From positions 124,001 to 188,000 of the forward strand of contig JAVYIG010002751.1 of the NCBI GenBank assembly GCA_035222895.1: a DNA stretch of 64,000 bases. The letters are read 5' to 3'. A program made the translations under genes and the position numbers. This DNA comes from Strongylocentrotus droebachiensis (lineage: Eukaryota; Echinodermata; Echinoidea; Camarodonta; Strongylocentrotidae). Below, in pieces: positions 12,001-21,257 of this stretch. The notes beneath the pieces were generated by a model. That model worked only from the letters and a program-made list of their open reading frames with translations, was not told the origin of the DNA and made no database searches. Each line of letters begins with the position of its first letter. Position 1 is the stretch's first letter.

Positions 12001-15000
12001 GAAGGTATGATACTTTCAGTTGATCGATGAATACCATGTTAATACAACCCTTGATAAGGATTTATGCTGGATTTGTTCTTGTATTAAGATCAATCTCTAC
12101 TCTGATTAATGAACAGGAATTGCTTAACAATTTTACATTCCCGTGAAGGTAATTGTCATTATTTTACTATATGTCTTGAAATATAAAAAAAACAGACAAT
12201 AAACAGGATCGACATATACTCATAATATGGAGTGGAAAAAAGACTTCAAAAATTTGATCATGGTAATGGCATCACCCGTCTATATAACATGGTCTAAAAT
12301 TATTAAACTTTGATTTTGACAAATAATGTTGAAAGATAAAGAAACAAGAACAACAACTTTTGAAAATCAACTCAAGGAGATTATAAAAGGTCACATTGTA
12401 ATGTTCGCAAATGTAAACGGTTGATGCACAAGGCTTTAGAAATTGACTCAGTTTTTATTTATTGAAAGTCTTTGCGATCGAGTGATCGTATTGATAGGTC
12501 TTCTGATAAGTAGGTCTATAATGAATAATTAGAACGAGAAGGATTTAAACAAATTACATAAACGCTTATTTTTCTTGCAGGACCTTGAACAATCTAAGAT
12601 GAAGGAAAGTACTATGCCCGACCACATCCAACAGAAGAGAGCAAACCTTGATCGTAATCTAGCATTTCCTCACATGCTGACAATGAAAGTGAGTCGTGAT
12701 GTCAAGAAATAGATATCCTCGACATTATACTTCATTACAGTATTACATTCTTACTCATAAGTATGATAAGGAAAATAATGAACTGAAAACTAGCGAAGAC
12801 GGATGCAGCTGATCGTCTTAACGTTGGAAAACTTTTTGTATTTTCACCCTTTGGTATTTTTTTCGAATGTTAACTTTTCGTTCGATTTTTGTGTTCCATG
12901 CACAGACTTACAAGAAAATAAAGTCCCTCTTTCCTTGTTTTACTTAACCCGGCTTGGAGATTCATTTAGTAAAATATCATCCGAGATTAACCTCAGCGTG
13001 GTATTTATGTTCCAATGCACTTGATTGCCAGTTTCAGATGGAATTTATTTTATCTACATGGGTTAATATACGCTGATTAAGCTCTATCTCTTTCACATTT
13101 AAGGCGTCGATCAGCCCATATGTGGATGGTATCTTCGAAGTAATGTTCAAGATGCCAGCAAAGGTACCTCTACCAATCAAACATCTCTTTGATACGTTCG
13201 ATGAACTTGCTGTGAAGTATGGAGAAGCCTACGCGAAAGATTGGAAGAAAAATAGGTGAGTAGGGTTTAATGTAATTCTAAGCTATGAATTTGATGTACA
13301 TGGTAAAAAGTATTTTGATCGTGATATGTGTCGCTTAATTTCGTTGTTTAAAGGGAGGCTTTACTACTGCAGCTAGAAGGGATTAGACCACCCAGAGAGC
13401 CATCGAGGTCACTGTGACAGGTGGCTATCTCATTAACTCAGCTCTCATTTAACATAAGAAAAAGAGGATCATGGGGGACCAACAGGCACCGATTTGGGAA
13501 GTTTTCTATATAGAGGGAGCAAGTAGCTACCAGTAGGACAGTGTGCCTTTAACACAATCTACTTTTTGATATTTTCTATATCATGATTACTAAAATACTA
13601 TTAAAGTTCGTGATTGTGTACTTATCATACCCACTAATTGTGTCTTATATATCGACCGTGTTATAATGACAGTTCCTCTGTGTATTGTATTTGTGTCATT
13701 TCTAAGAGATAAAGGTTTAGAACGCAACACCAAACATACGTTTCCAGCAACCCAACAAAAGGGTGCATAGCAATTTTCTGAGCCCAAAAAGGTTCACAAT
13801 TACACCCTGGATTAGATGGGCAAAGCATTGAACCTTGAGAGGGGCAAATATGCACTTCGAGGGTGTTTGATGTGAAAATAGAACCTGAAAGAGAAACATA
13901 TTTGCACCTCTAAGGATGCTAGATGTAAATGTTGAAAGAGGTGAATCATACAAAATTAGATTTTCCATGGTGTAGGATGCAAATTTTTACCTTTATTGAT
14001 TCGTGTAGGTTAAGCTCCTTTTATTTTAATTTAACGTATCCTTTGTATATACCTTCTTCCATAGCTTGTCCAATTTCTGGCTTTCAGTGCTCACCAACCT
14101 GCCATCGTTGTTTGAGATGCCGAGATCCGAAACAGCTGATAGTTGTGTAGACATTCTTGCTGATGCTCTCAAGCATGCGACCAAGACCATTTCCCTGAAA
14201 CAGGTGACAATGTTTTCATTAACTATATCACAATATAGCGTAACAACAAGATTCATCCCCAGTAGTTTCTTCTTTTTCGTTCCACGGTCACCTTTTGATT
14301 TCAACAAAGGAATTAAGAAAGTCAAATGAGAAAGGAAAAGTAAAAGCCTATGTCGTGATCTTTAATACCGATTACGTCACACAATTTAGTAATTGAATTG
14401 AAGTGTAAAAGGGACAGTTTTTAAGTTAAAGTATTTGTTTGAAACAAAAGCGAAAAAATCATACATACATGTATCGATTTACTAAAAACGATTACAATTA
14501 ATATTTCAGTTGTTTTGAAAAGTCTAAATATGTGTACAATCGTTAGATCAATCATATGGCCACTAATTCGATTATTACTTTCGATGTTAGGAGATTTTAG
14601 ATGAAGATAACAATACAAGATGAATATTGTACACATATTATAACCTCCGTCTTTTTTGCTCAATACAGGGCGAGTCAGATCATTTACCTTACTACAACGA
14701 ACATCCCTTGCAAAGAAAAATGGTGACGGATTACTGTAATGAGATAGCAAATCAGCCAAAGCTTCGTCCAATAAAACTGAATAGAGCCTGCTCAAACATC
14801 TCAAAGGTATGTAAAACAATTGTATATCAAGGCGAACCCGTGAAATGTGTCATGTATGACATAATTATGTTCTTTCTCTCAATAATTTCATCCACAAATT
14901 AAAAATATCTTGATTTGACTATGTAGTAATGTCAAGAGATTTTAATTTGTGGATAAAATAAATTGATAAATGTCATGTAGCCTACCATGCCTGAATGGCC

Positions 15001-15295
15001 CATCATAATCTGCATGATAATACAATTAACGTTGTTCGTTCTGAATATGAAAATGGACAATCAGTTTGATCCTTTTTTCCTGAACTCAATGTTTTGAACT
15101 TAAAGGGATTCCCATTACACTAGACACAAATGGAACTTTAAGAATTGAATGTATGGAATTCTGAATTAATTGTTCATTTCAATTTTGTTTCCTCTCATTA
15201 ATGTACAGGAGTTCAAGGACCAGTTCAGTCATCTTTCGAACATGATGCACCTTTACAACCTTAACAAGAGCGATGTGGAAAACCTTTTCAAGTAG
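1..15295 (+). CDS. Plexin copy 1 (3' part of gene: last ectodomain exon, TM, GAP/RBD cytoplasmic domain)
   Basis: This is a plexin-family semaphorin receptor cut by the left window edge. The exons I can place with GT/AG borders and matching phase are 1-73, 774-884 plus 4402-4513 (one exon split by a LINE), 5790-5929, 6231-6352, 6756-6821, 8413-8490, 8892-8958, 9793-9939, 10405-10558, 10951-11042, 11569-11665, 11922-12004, 12581-12688, 13104-13255, 14065-14203, 14669-14806 and 15209-15295 (stop TAG). They give about 655 codons with no stop or frameshift apart from the LINE. The cytoplasmic part follows the known plexin order: juxtamembrane helix, GAP first half, Rho-GTPase-binding domain, GAP second half. 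Landmarks resembling vertebrate plexins include AEKGPIDEGSGEAYYTL and VDGIFEVMFKMPAKVPLPIKH. The catalytic Arg pair is absent. Known role of the family: semaphorin receptors that switch off Rap/R-Ras. Because of the LINE and the missing arginines it may be a dying or non-enzymatic paralogue. Confidence 0.88.
74..773 (+). other. Intron of plexin copy 1, homologous to the split intron of copy 2
   Basis: There is no gene here. The sequence aligns with 50251-50425, then 51120-51366, then 63732-64000, so it shows the state of this intron before the large insertions in copy 2. The empty target of the 12-kb block corresponds to about 473-476. Confidence 0.75.
774..884 (+). CDS. Plexin copy 1, first half of transmembrane exon
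   Basis: After a TTTTTAG acceptor the frame reads VVHGNLRFYPGF and continues into a hydrophobic run, VLAIIISSVMGLIG, where the LINE begins; the next codon is TGA from the LINE. The second half of the same exon resumes at 4402. Joined across the element, the helix would read VMGLIG followed by TLIIILVWW. A transcript ending in the LINE would encode a receptor stub with only half a transmembrane helix. Confidence 0.8.
996..1891 (+). pseudogene. LINE endonuclease domain (two open segments)
   Basis: The first segment, 996-1214, carries HVNIRSLNKNINELHLLYDQ. The second, 1241-1891, carries GGGVGAYIHK, VIGVIYRKPN, VLIGDYNIDL, and SSLIDHVYTN. These are the usual EEP endonuclease blocks of LINE ORF2. 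The two lie in different frames, and the second ends at a TAG, after which coding similarity continues in the same frame. Confidence 0.82.
2091..3960 (+). pseudogene. LINE reverse transcriptase and C-terminal region
   Basis: The frame from 2091 to 3275 holds all RT blocks: SHGYDKLPVRLI, NYRPISVIPVIAKVFEKL, HQYGFRKRYSTK, FIDFKKAFDTIDHEILL, GVPQGSVLGPTLFL and FADDSNLFH (the catalytic FADD variant of YADD). A frameshift in the A-run near 3248-3256 moves coding into the frame of 3265-3960, which has VGIQIDETLMWKEQI and ILYGIEVWG, typical of the region after the palm in CR1/L2-type LINEs. The intact catalytic residues and few breaks suggest a fairly young copy. Confidence 0.88.
4029..4073 (+). other. 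Stem-loop in LINE 3' UTR
   Basis: GGAGAACCAA at 4029-4038 pairs with TTGGTTCTCC at 4064-4073, and TAGCA/TGCTA pair inside. Structured 3' ends are known RT-recognition signals in some LINEs; that role here is inference. Confidence 0.6.
4402..4513 (+). CDS. Plexin copy 1, second half of TM exon and juxtamembrane segment
   Basis: The frame reads TLIIILVWWSRKKQ and then a charged helical stretch, RAREEVEMVRSNMMNRI, ending at a GTATGT donor. It is the end of the transmembrane helix, the stop-transfer basic residues and the juxtamembrane coiled segment of plexins. Confidence 0.82.
4884..5110. repeat. MITE-like left end and G/C homopolymer-rich stretch
   Basis: CAAGGGCGTATCCAGGATT near 4887 resembles the CAGGGGCGGATC ends of the element at 7139-7567. 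It is followed by runs of G, C and A. I cannot find a matching right end, so this is a fragment at best. The remaining intron up to 5568 shows nothing recognisable. Confidence 0.35.
5569..5914 (+). repeat. 172-bp tandem duplication spanning a plexin exon
   Basis: Two units, 5569-5740 and 5741-5914, both begin ACGGAATGCTCATTAATTAC and contain the splice acceptor CTGTTAG and most of one exon. The second unit is followed by the exon's normal end. Confidence 0.9.
5618..5740 (+). pseudogene. Duplicated, frameshifted plexin exon
   Basis: This is the upstream copy of the exon at 5790-5929. It keeps the acceptor but lacks two bases in the ATTTAGAGGACAC segment, which shifts the frame, and it has no donor of its own because the duplication cuts it. 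If spliced in, it would disrupt the protein. Confidence 0.8.
5790..9939 (+). CDS. Plexin copy 1, GAP domain first half (six exons)
   Basis: Exons are 5790-5929, 6231-6352, 6756-6821, 8413-8490, 8892-8958 and 9793-9939. They match the plexin segment from the juxtamembrane GIPF motif (here KHGIPFRGH) through EHSVISFYRMLKKKEVLIDF and EIIASLLAITF to TETIAEKLVSSWFTLFM and MLYQAIKTQAEKGPIDE. The alignment to the vertebrate catalytic loop needs no gap: where plexins have LLLRRTESVAEK this gene has TLFTNTETIAEK, so the two catalytic arginines are Thr-Asn. Exon phases agree throughout. Confidence 0.85.
7139..7567. mobile_element. MITE with CAGGGGCGGATC ends
   Basis: The left end is CAGGGGCGGATCTAG and the right end CTAGATCCGCGCCTG-like in inverted form. 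Flanking ATGGC is repeated at 7134-7138 and 7568-7572, a likely 5-bp target duplication. The middle holds G-, T- and C-runs and no gene. The rest of this intron (6822-8412) shows nothing else. Confidence 0.65.
8959..9792 (+). other. Plexin copy 1 intron, nothing recognised
   Basis: This is AT-rich sequence. A short piece near 9583-9625 resembles the foldback family seen at 24630-24830. Confidence 0.5.
10245..10355. repeat. Fragment of dispersed foldback repeat
   Basis: CATTGTAAAGTTCGCA and the downstream ATTAAAATTGCCTTAGGTTG resemble the right half of the element at 24630-24830. Confidence 0.45.
10405..12004 (+). CDS. Plexin copy 1, Rho-GTPase-binding domain (four exons)
   Basis: Exons are 10405-10558, 10951-11042, 11569-11665 and 11922-12004. 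They begin GLDVVDEDGQVYLHVNVLDV, continue with VKQVKKKVLDCAW and LLRETSEAQGKTI, and include ECRVALIPKQ, which matches the SVALVPKQ strand of plexin RBDs. This ubiquitin-like fold is inserted in the plexin GAP domain and binds Rac, Rnd or RhoD in other animals. The exact partner cannot be read from sequence. Confidence 0.83.
11185..11260 (+). repeat. SINE 3' tail fragment
   Basis: AAGCGCTTAGAGACTTC followed by AAGCGCTTTATAAGTAA and an ATT-rich tail is the common 3' end of tRNA-derived (Deu-type) SINEs. Confidence 0.5.
12355..12490. repeat. Copy of dispersed foldback repeat
   Basis: It starts GAAAATCAACTCAAGGAGATT and ends TTGAAAGTCTTTGCGATCG, with CATTGTAATGTTCGCA between. The layout is the same as at 24630-24830. 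Confidence 0.5.
12581..15295 (+). CDS. Plexin copy 1, GAP domain second half and C-terminus (five exons)
   Basis: Exons are 12581-12688, 13104-13255, 14065-14203, 14669-14806 and 15209-15295. They carry NLAFPHMLTMKASISPYVDG, PIKHLFDTFDELA, FWLSVLTNLPSLFEM, YYNEHPLQRKMVTDYCNEIA and a short tail ending VENLFK before TAG. The plexin motif LPLRFW is replaced by LSNFW, one residue shorter and without its arginine. There is no PDZ-binding end of the plexin-B type. Confidence 0.85.
13349..13555. repeat. Possible small MITE, TTTAA-flanked
   Basis: TTTAAAGGGAGGC at the left and GTGCCTTTAAC at the right form weak inverted ends around about 200 bases. The family is not known to me. Confidence 0.3.
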
Positions 15296-15312
15296 ATCCA
15301 GGAAATCCCAGT

Positions 15313-15370
15313 AGACCGACAGCCTATGAGACCGACAGCGTATGAGACCGACAGCCTATGAGACTGCCAG
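15313..15370 (+). repeat. 16-bp minisatellite just after the plexin copy 1 stop
   Basis: Three copies of AGACCGACAGCCTATG and a partial fourth lie 18 bases after the stop codon, so probably in the 3' UTR. Confidence 0.85.
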
Positions 15371-16029
15371 TCTAGTGAACCCTCGGAGAAGTGGACAGAA
15401 GGCCCAGGCAGCTGATAGTTCGGTCGCATGGGCCGTTGGCTTTATGGACTGTCAGTTTCTACAAAATTAAGCAGTAAACCGAAGCTGGACTTACAGCCAA
15501 TATAGACATGCAATATATATACATGCACTGTGCTTTATTTGTGGGTTCAGATAAATGCCGGATCAAGAAAAGTTGATGAAAGAGAAAATAAGAGGATCTT
15601 GGTAGATTCGAAGAAGCTTTGCTTTTTAATGATTTTAATAATCATGATCATTAGCTTGAAATAAATCGTTATGATATTTTTGATGCAGTGATTTATGTAA
15701 ATGTTGATATTTAAAACTGGATTTCTGATCTTGTTTTAAACCAATCTTTTTTCAGAACGGACAATTATTACCTTCATGTACACTTGGGTCGAAAAAAAAT
15801 TGCGACGAGCAATATGGCCAATCGCCCTGGATAAATGTTGACAGGAGGTACGAAAGGTTCAATATGATGCTCTACTGTTAAGAAATATATATACTAGAAG
15901 TAGATATGCTTGATAATTACAATGAAAGGAAAATTAAAAACAAAAATCTTCGACGATCACACAATTCGTATGCAACTGATCGCCCACTAGACATTCCTGC
16001 AAATTGGTTGTCCATGGACGAAGCTAATA
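15371..16029. other. Probable 3' UTR and flank of plexin copy 1
   Basis: AATAAA-like hexamers occur near 15659. No other feature is seen. Confidence 0.4.
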
Positions 16030-16285
16030 GGGACTTTTAGATTTGCACGACGAGAACGTGGACTGCTACGTGGACTGACATCCTTTTAAAGCAATGTGAC
16101 GTCCTTTTAAGGCAATAGGGACTTTTAGATTCGCACGAAGACAATAGGTCTATGCTACGATCGACGTCCTTTTAATGCACTGCCTTGAATGGACGTCTCA
16201 CGTATCAGTCCACGCAAATCTAAAAGTCCCCAATGCCTTAGAAGGACGTCACATTGACTTCTCGTCGTGCAAATATAAAAGTCCC
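16030..16285. mobile_element. Foldback/MITE with GGGACTTTTAGATT ends
   Basis: The ends are GGGACTTTTAGATTTGCACG and the inverted CGTGCAAATATAAAAGTCCC. Inner GACGTCC and CGTGGACTG motifs are also inverted. The flanks TAATA and TAATG suggest a near-perfect 5-bp target duplication. It is related to the palindrome at 20698-20830. Confidence 0.7.
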
Positions 16286-17869
16286 TAATGTTGGTTGTCA
16301 GAAGCCGGCAACCAGTTGCACGCCTAATGTGACTTGGGCTTTAACAAGGTATCCTATATCTCCAAAGTTAACAGTTTTCTTTATAACAATATTCCCATGG
16401 GGGAGGGGGGTGCCATCTTGATTTAAAGGCATCGATTAACAATGTTAAATCTAAGATGCATGGCCCTACGTGTTATCAGGGACTGTGATATGGTGTAATA
16501 TTGAAGCCCTACAAAATTGCGCTTCAAAATGATCATGAAGTGCCTTAAAAAAGTAAAAATCTTTGAGTGACCGTTTTTTACCATTCTCATTTTGCCCAAA
16601 AGACTATCGTGTTATAAAAACCGTTAGGAAAACGAAAAATTAAATTTCGATTTCCAATCATAAATATCTTGATGATCAGACAAGCGATCGGCTTGTGAAA
16701 GTCATGGAATTCCTGACTGACCTAAAGGTTTATAATTATAATTGCAGCATGAGCTAAATCCAGGATTTCAGTGTTTAGATTCTGAGGCAAAGATACCTAA
16801 TCCCTTTGAATAGTGATGTCAGAGTAGTACATTTTCATGGACCTGCATAAAATAGAAAATTTGTTGTATTTTATCTGGCTATAGTGCAACCAAAGCCATT
16901 GATGCAAAGAACAACCTTCTTGTTACTCCAGCTTCTCAAACAGGTGATTTCTGTGAGCAGTTTTATGTTCGTCTTTTGAATAATGGGCTGAGCAGTTTCT
17001 GGCCAAATACAAATAATGCATGCCAAACGTTGCTTAACAAAAGAAACTGCTCAAATGGCCGAACCAAATATCTTGTCACAATTATGAAAAAATTCAATAG
17101 TCTATTTTTAGGAAACCATTGTTATGGCTGCATTTAACAAGTGTGTGTCCGATATTGAAGGTAAAATACAGGTCAGTGGGTACCTCGTTTAGTTAGACGT
17201 ATTACTCTCATATCACTATTTTAATAAAAATGACTAGCAATAAATCTGCAACTTTTGAGATATTCTGTAAGTTTTCTTTCCCAGATAAAAAGATTAATGT
17301 CAAGATTTGTTTAAATTGGGCAACAATTTTTAATAAGATTATCAGCTAATGTTTTAAGGTTAAATTTTCCTTTAAAGAAATATGGTATTTATTTTCCTTA
17401 TAATAATGGGGATTGTAAAAGCTTGTATCTTGATTGATCCTTACAATTTGTAAAATGTTTATGTGATAATTTGTTTTCATTCGACAAGTGGCTAAATGAA
17501 ATGTATGCCTGCAACGATGAAATTGATTCCAAAACAAGAACTTTTAAGTAGCCGTGAAGTAAATAAGATATATTGGTATGGTGGGTAAACTATTTTATTG
17601 ATTATGTAACTTTAGTATGTTTGTTATTGTTTGTTGATATGCTTACTTGTCAGAATATATTCGGGTGCTGCAGGGGGTGAATTGGGCGTTGTAAACGATG
17701 ATGCAGAAGGGGGTTTTGGGGCAGCTACCAGCGAATATACCGGTGTACTAACATATTCAAAAGTATGGATGTTTCTTTCCTGGGGACCTAGTAACGAGTT
17801 ATTCCATCAGCCTGTTATTAATGAATGAACTACAATACTTGAAATCCAGTATGCATAATATTCAGTTCT
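16286..17869. other. Intergenic, no gene seen
   Basis: Only a short hairpin is visible: GAGCAGTTTCT at 16990-17000 against AGAAACTGCTC at 17042-17052. Confidence 0.4.
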
Positions 17870-18146
17870 TGTATAGTGCATAATACGTTATGAAATAGCA
17901 TCTCTATGCACTTCCAAAGAGCTTTGGAAATTATTACACAGCTAGCTTTAGTTTCGGCAGCCGTTGTCAGCGCACAGTGCATTTCAAGGAATAATCCTAC
18001 CATGTATCCCTTTACCTCACCTGTTTTGAGTGTGGCAAATGTAGATTAATGTCTTGTCAAAAGACGTTAGTGCCGCGGCGGGGCTCGAACCGCGGACCTC
18101 GTGATTCACAGTCCGGTGACGTATCCACTTGACCACGCCACCTATA
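17870..18146 (-). mobile_element. tRNA-derived SINE
   Basis: On the minus strand the 5' end reads GGTGGCGTGGTCAAGTGG (A box) and GGTTCGAGCCCCGCC (B box), a tRNA-like pol III promoter with a GTG-containing anticodon-like loop. A body of about 200 bases follows, with a 3' part, CAAAGCTCTTTGGAAGTGC and TATGCACTATACAAGAAC, like Deu-type SINE tails. The T stem pairs poorly, so I read it as a SINE head rather than a functional tRNA gene. Confidence 0.7.
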
Positions 18147-18551
18147 TGTTGTTGCTTTTTTTTGGGGGGGGGGGGTTTCAAGAACAAATTTTATATGGGT
18201 ATACATAATATTTGAATATGTTAGTATATCTGTCTTTTGTGGACAGAGAGAAAATGATAAATCAAGCCCTTTTTTGCTTGTTCAAGAGAATAATACTCAT
18301 ATCTTTTGTGATATTTCCGGTTTATATGAGGTCGGATTTTCATCAACCTGAATTTTTTAAATAAACCTACTAATTATTTTTTTTCAGTATTTTAAGTGTT
18401 TCATTCACCGAAAATTGTTTTGTTGTTGGTGTAAGGGGTAACATGTTGCTATATACTGTATACAAACTATTATCTGTTATATAATGCAGCTTTTGATACT
18501 CTTGTGATATCTTGCATGTATACACTCATAATTATGTAATGGTTCATATAC

Positions 18552-18592
18552 ATATATATATATATATATATACCCATATATATATATATATC
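18552..18592. repeat. TA microsatellite, palindromic
   Basis: CATATATATATATATATATA, ACCC, then another TATATATATA run. Confidence 0.85.
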
Positions 18593-18639
18593 AGTCTGTA
18601 TTCTGTGCCGCGACGTGGATCCGCGCCTGCCCCCGACAA

Positions 18640-19133
18640 CTATTGTATCCATCCTTGTCTTGTCTTATATCCATGAATTCCCGTTCTTGTGATACGTGTC
18701 TGTTTTATCTTGTAATGTTCTCAATTTCCCCCTTGCCAGTCCCCCCTTCCCTTAGCTTCTATTCCCCTTTCCTACCTTTATTTCCCCCTTCTTCCTCCCA
18801 TCTACTTCGGGTCTGCCCCCAACAAGTTTCGCTTCACTGTAAGCCACTCCACTTATATGCTTTATAGAATGAATGATGAAATATAAGTGTATGGAACCAA
18901 GAGCCCTTAATGAGTAATCCCCATCCCCTTTTAATAGTTCATATGTATTTTTAGTTTATGTTATTTTTGTTTTGTATATATTTATGTTACCATTATTATG
19001 TTGAATTATGTTGTATATATGTTATTTTGATATTGTATGTTTTTATGTATATGCACGACCCTACAGAAGAACAGTCCGCGGGCTGAGGTAGGCCTCCGTG
19101 TTTAAATAAATAAATGAAATGAAATGAAATGAA
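18640..19133 (+). mobile_element. Probable LINE 3' end with ATGAA tail
   Basis: The sequence ends GGCTGAGGTAGGCCTCCGTG then TTTAAATAAATAAATGAAATGAAATGAAA, the type of repeat tail seen on CR1/L2-like LINEs. No coding part is recognised. Confidence 0.45.
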
Positions 19134-19139
19134 ACGTTT

Positions 19140-20588
19140 AGACCTATTATTATTTTGTACATGACTTGTAGGCTTTATTATTATATTGGCTATTCTATTA
19201 TGAAACCAAACGATTGTAGTTTAGTAGTTTACTGAGAAAGAGTGAAAAGAAAAAGGAGTATATTATGAAATGAAAAAGAAAAAAATTATGTGCAAAAATA
19301 GATGAACTTGAATTTGAGCTCGAGGTAATTAACGCACGCGTACACACTCAGAAAGAAAAGGGCGCACCCGGAACCAAAGTCTGACTGAGGATCTGTGTAC
19401 GCCCTTTGTGTAGGGTTTTTGTTATCCTTCCTTTTCCTTCATACTCCTGAACTGTAGAAATGTACAAATACAATGCCACTTAAAGATTTTTGAGTATGAT
19501 TTATACATTTTACTACACAAAGATTGTTTTCTTCAGGCGATTGGTAATCTTTAAAGTACATTTAGTGTATTGTGATCATGGTATATAAATGTGGTATTTC
19601 TTTTTTACAACATAATGATTGTATAATTTACTCCAATGTACCGCTTGGTGCTGAAATAAATTTGCTGTGTATGATTATATAAAACCTAAAGGAACGTTAC
19701 ATTGCAAAGTGCAAGTTTGGAATCTAAATCATTGCCTTCATACCTTAGAAACAGAAGCTAATTTCAACACGTCGCTATTATCGCCTTAGCTCTTTTATTG
19801 AAAAATATGGATAGATCTACACGTTGATTTCCATCTGCCTTTCTTTTTTAAAATAGGTTTTGATTATTGTAGACTTGTAATTAATTTAAACGTGTGAATT
19901 TCGTTAATCAAGGAAAGTGTTTTTCAGGATACCCATTTTATTGCATCCCATTAATTTGTGATACATGATTTACTATGAAGGGCAATTCAAACCTTGTAAT
20001 ATGTTCATGTTCATGAAAGCAGAATAATAAGATGAACGGAATTGCACAAGTTTGAAATGACTCGGACCGATAATAACAAAGTTATAAATGTATGAAATGT
20101 GAGATTACAAAGTCTCTGCGAATTGCAAGTAGCAGTGGATTGCGACCTGGTCGCGGATAACTCTCCTGTTGGTCGTGTACAATTTTTCTTTTCCTCCTAA
20201 GCGCTTTCTCTCTTTGGGCACTACCCAAAATATATTACGGATATCATATCATTATAAGTCCTCTAAAGAGATAATAGCATTTTGAATCACAAATTGTTAA
20301 CAAATTCAAATTTGACTAATGTTGGGTGTCGGAACAAATGGGAAAGTTGAAGTCACTACATCACAGAGACGTTACCCACCAAGGCTAAATGAAGAGCGTT
20401 TCGTTTTCATGTGCTTCTTTTGATAATGAGGGCAAAAGTATAAAACAGAATGCTTTAAACATAGCCCCATCGTATCTTCATTGCTGGGAAAATTTCACTT
20501 GATGCTTTTTATTTTTTGACTTTGTCAATGATTTTGTAATTGTCCTGCTTGAAAAAAAAAGTTTGATTGTCTGTTTCTTAGCCCTGAA
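19140..20588. other. Intergenic, no gene seen
   Basis: AT-rich. The stretch near 19405-19570 resembles 48352-48510 in the plexin copy 2 intron (shared TTGTGTAGGGTTTT and GATTGGTAA), so both may be parts of one dispersed repeat. Confidence 0.35.
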
Positions 20589-20697
20589 TAGTCTTGTTCA
20601 GACGGGGTTTTGCTAGTTGGTGTAAGTTAATCCCGGCAGCAGTAAATACCTCATGTTTATTTCACTTACACCAATAGTTGTCCACACGCTCTTAGTT

Positions 20698-20830
20698 GGG
20701 ACTTTTAGATTCTGCACGACGAGAACGCGGACTGCCCTTTTAAGGCAATGTGACGTCACTGCCTTAAAAGGACGTCACATTGCCTTAAAAGGGCAGTCCA
20801 CGTTCTCGTCGTGCAGAATCTAAAAGTCTC
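20698..20830. repeat. Near-perfect 133-bp palindrome nested in the element above
   Basis: The 60-base arms 20698-20757 and 20771-20830 differ at two positions, around a 13-base centre. The ends GGGACTTTTAGATT match the element at 16030-16285. Confidence 0.9.
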
Positions 20831-20876
20831 TTCTTACGCAGAGACAGATACTCCCGGGTGTAAGTGAGAGCAGAGC

Positions 20877-21003
20877 AGAGCCATCTATACACAGAATTTG
20901 TCCAGCTGCTTTGTTGAGCAAGCACAAAACAAAAGAATGTACGCCTAGTTGTGACCCAGTGAAACCAAGTTGGCCGTTGGCCAAACTCTGTGTATAGATG
21001 GCT
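20877..21003. repeat. Inverted repeat, 22-base arms
   Basis: AGCCATCTATACACAGA at the left and TCTGTGTATAGATGGCT at the right, about 85 bases apart. Confidence 0.8.
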
Positions 21004-21257
21004 CGTGAAAGGTCACAGAGAGCATCCACACGGTCAACTTAAGCTACCCTCTAGTCGTGTTAGCGAGTTACTTCTGACTTTTGCTAGGAGTAAATAGGTC
21101 GGGGTAGAGATAGCTACACTCAGGTTTAGCTAACACGATCATCGTTCAGACGGTCACAACACGTACCTACCCTTACATCTAAATCGGCATATTTACCATG
21201 ACTAGCTCTTAACACGACTTTTACCCTAGGGTAACTTGCCTCCGTCTGAACAAGACT

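Noticed and set aside
18073-18146. Functional tRNA gene with GTG anticodon on the minus strand
   Set aside because: A and B boxes are clear but the T stem pairs poorly and a SINE body follows, so it is the head of a SINE.
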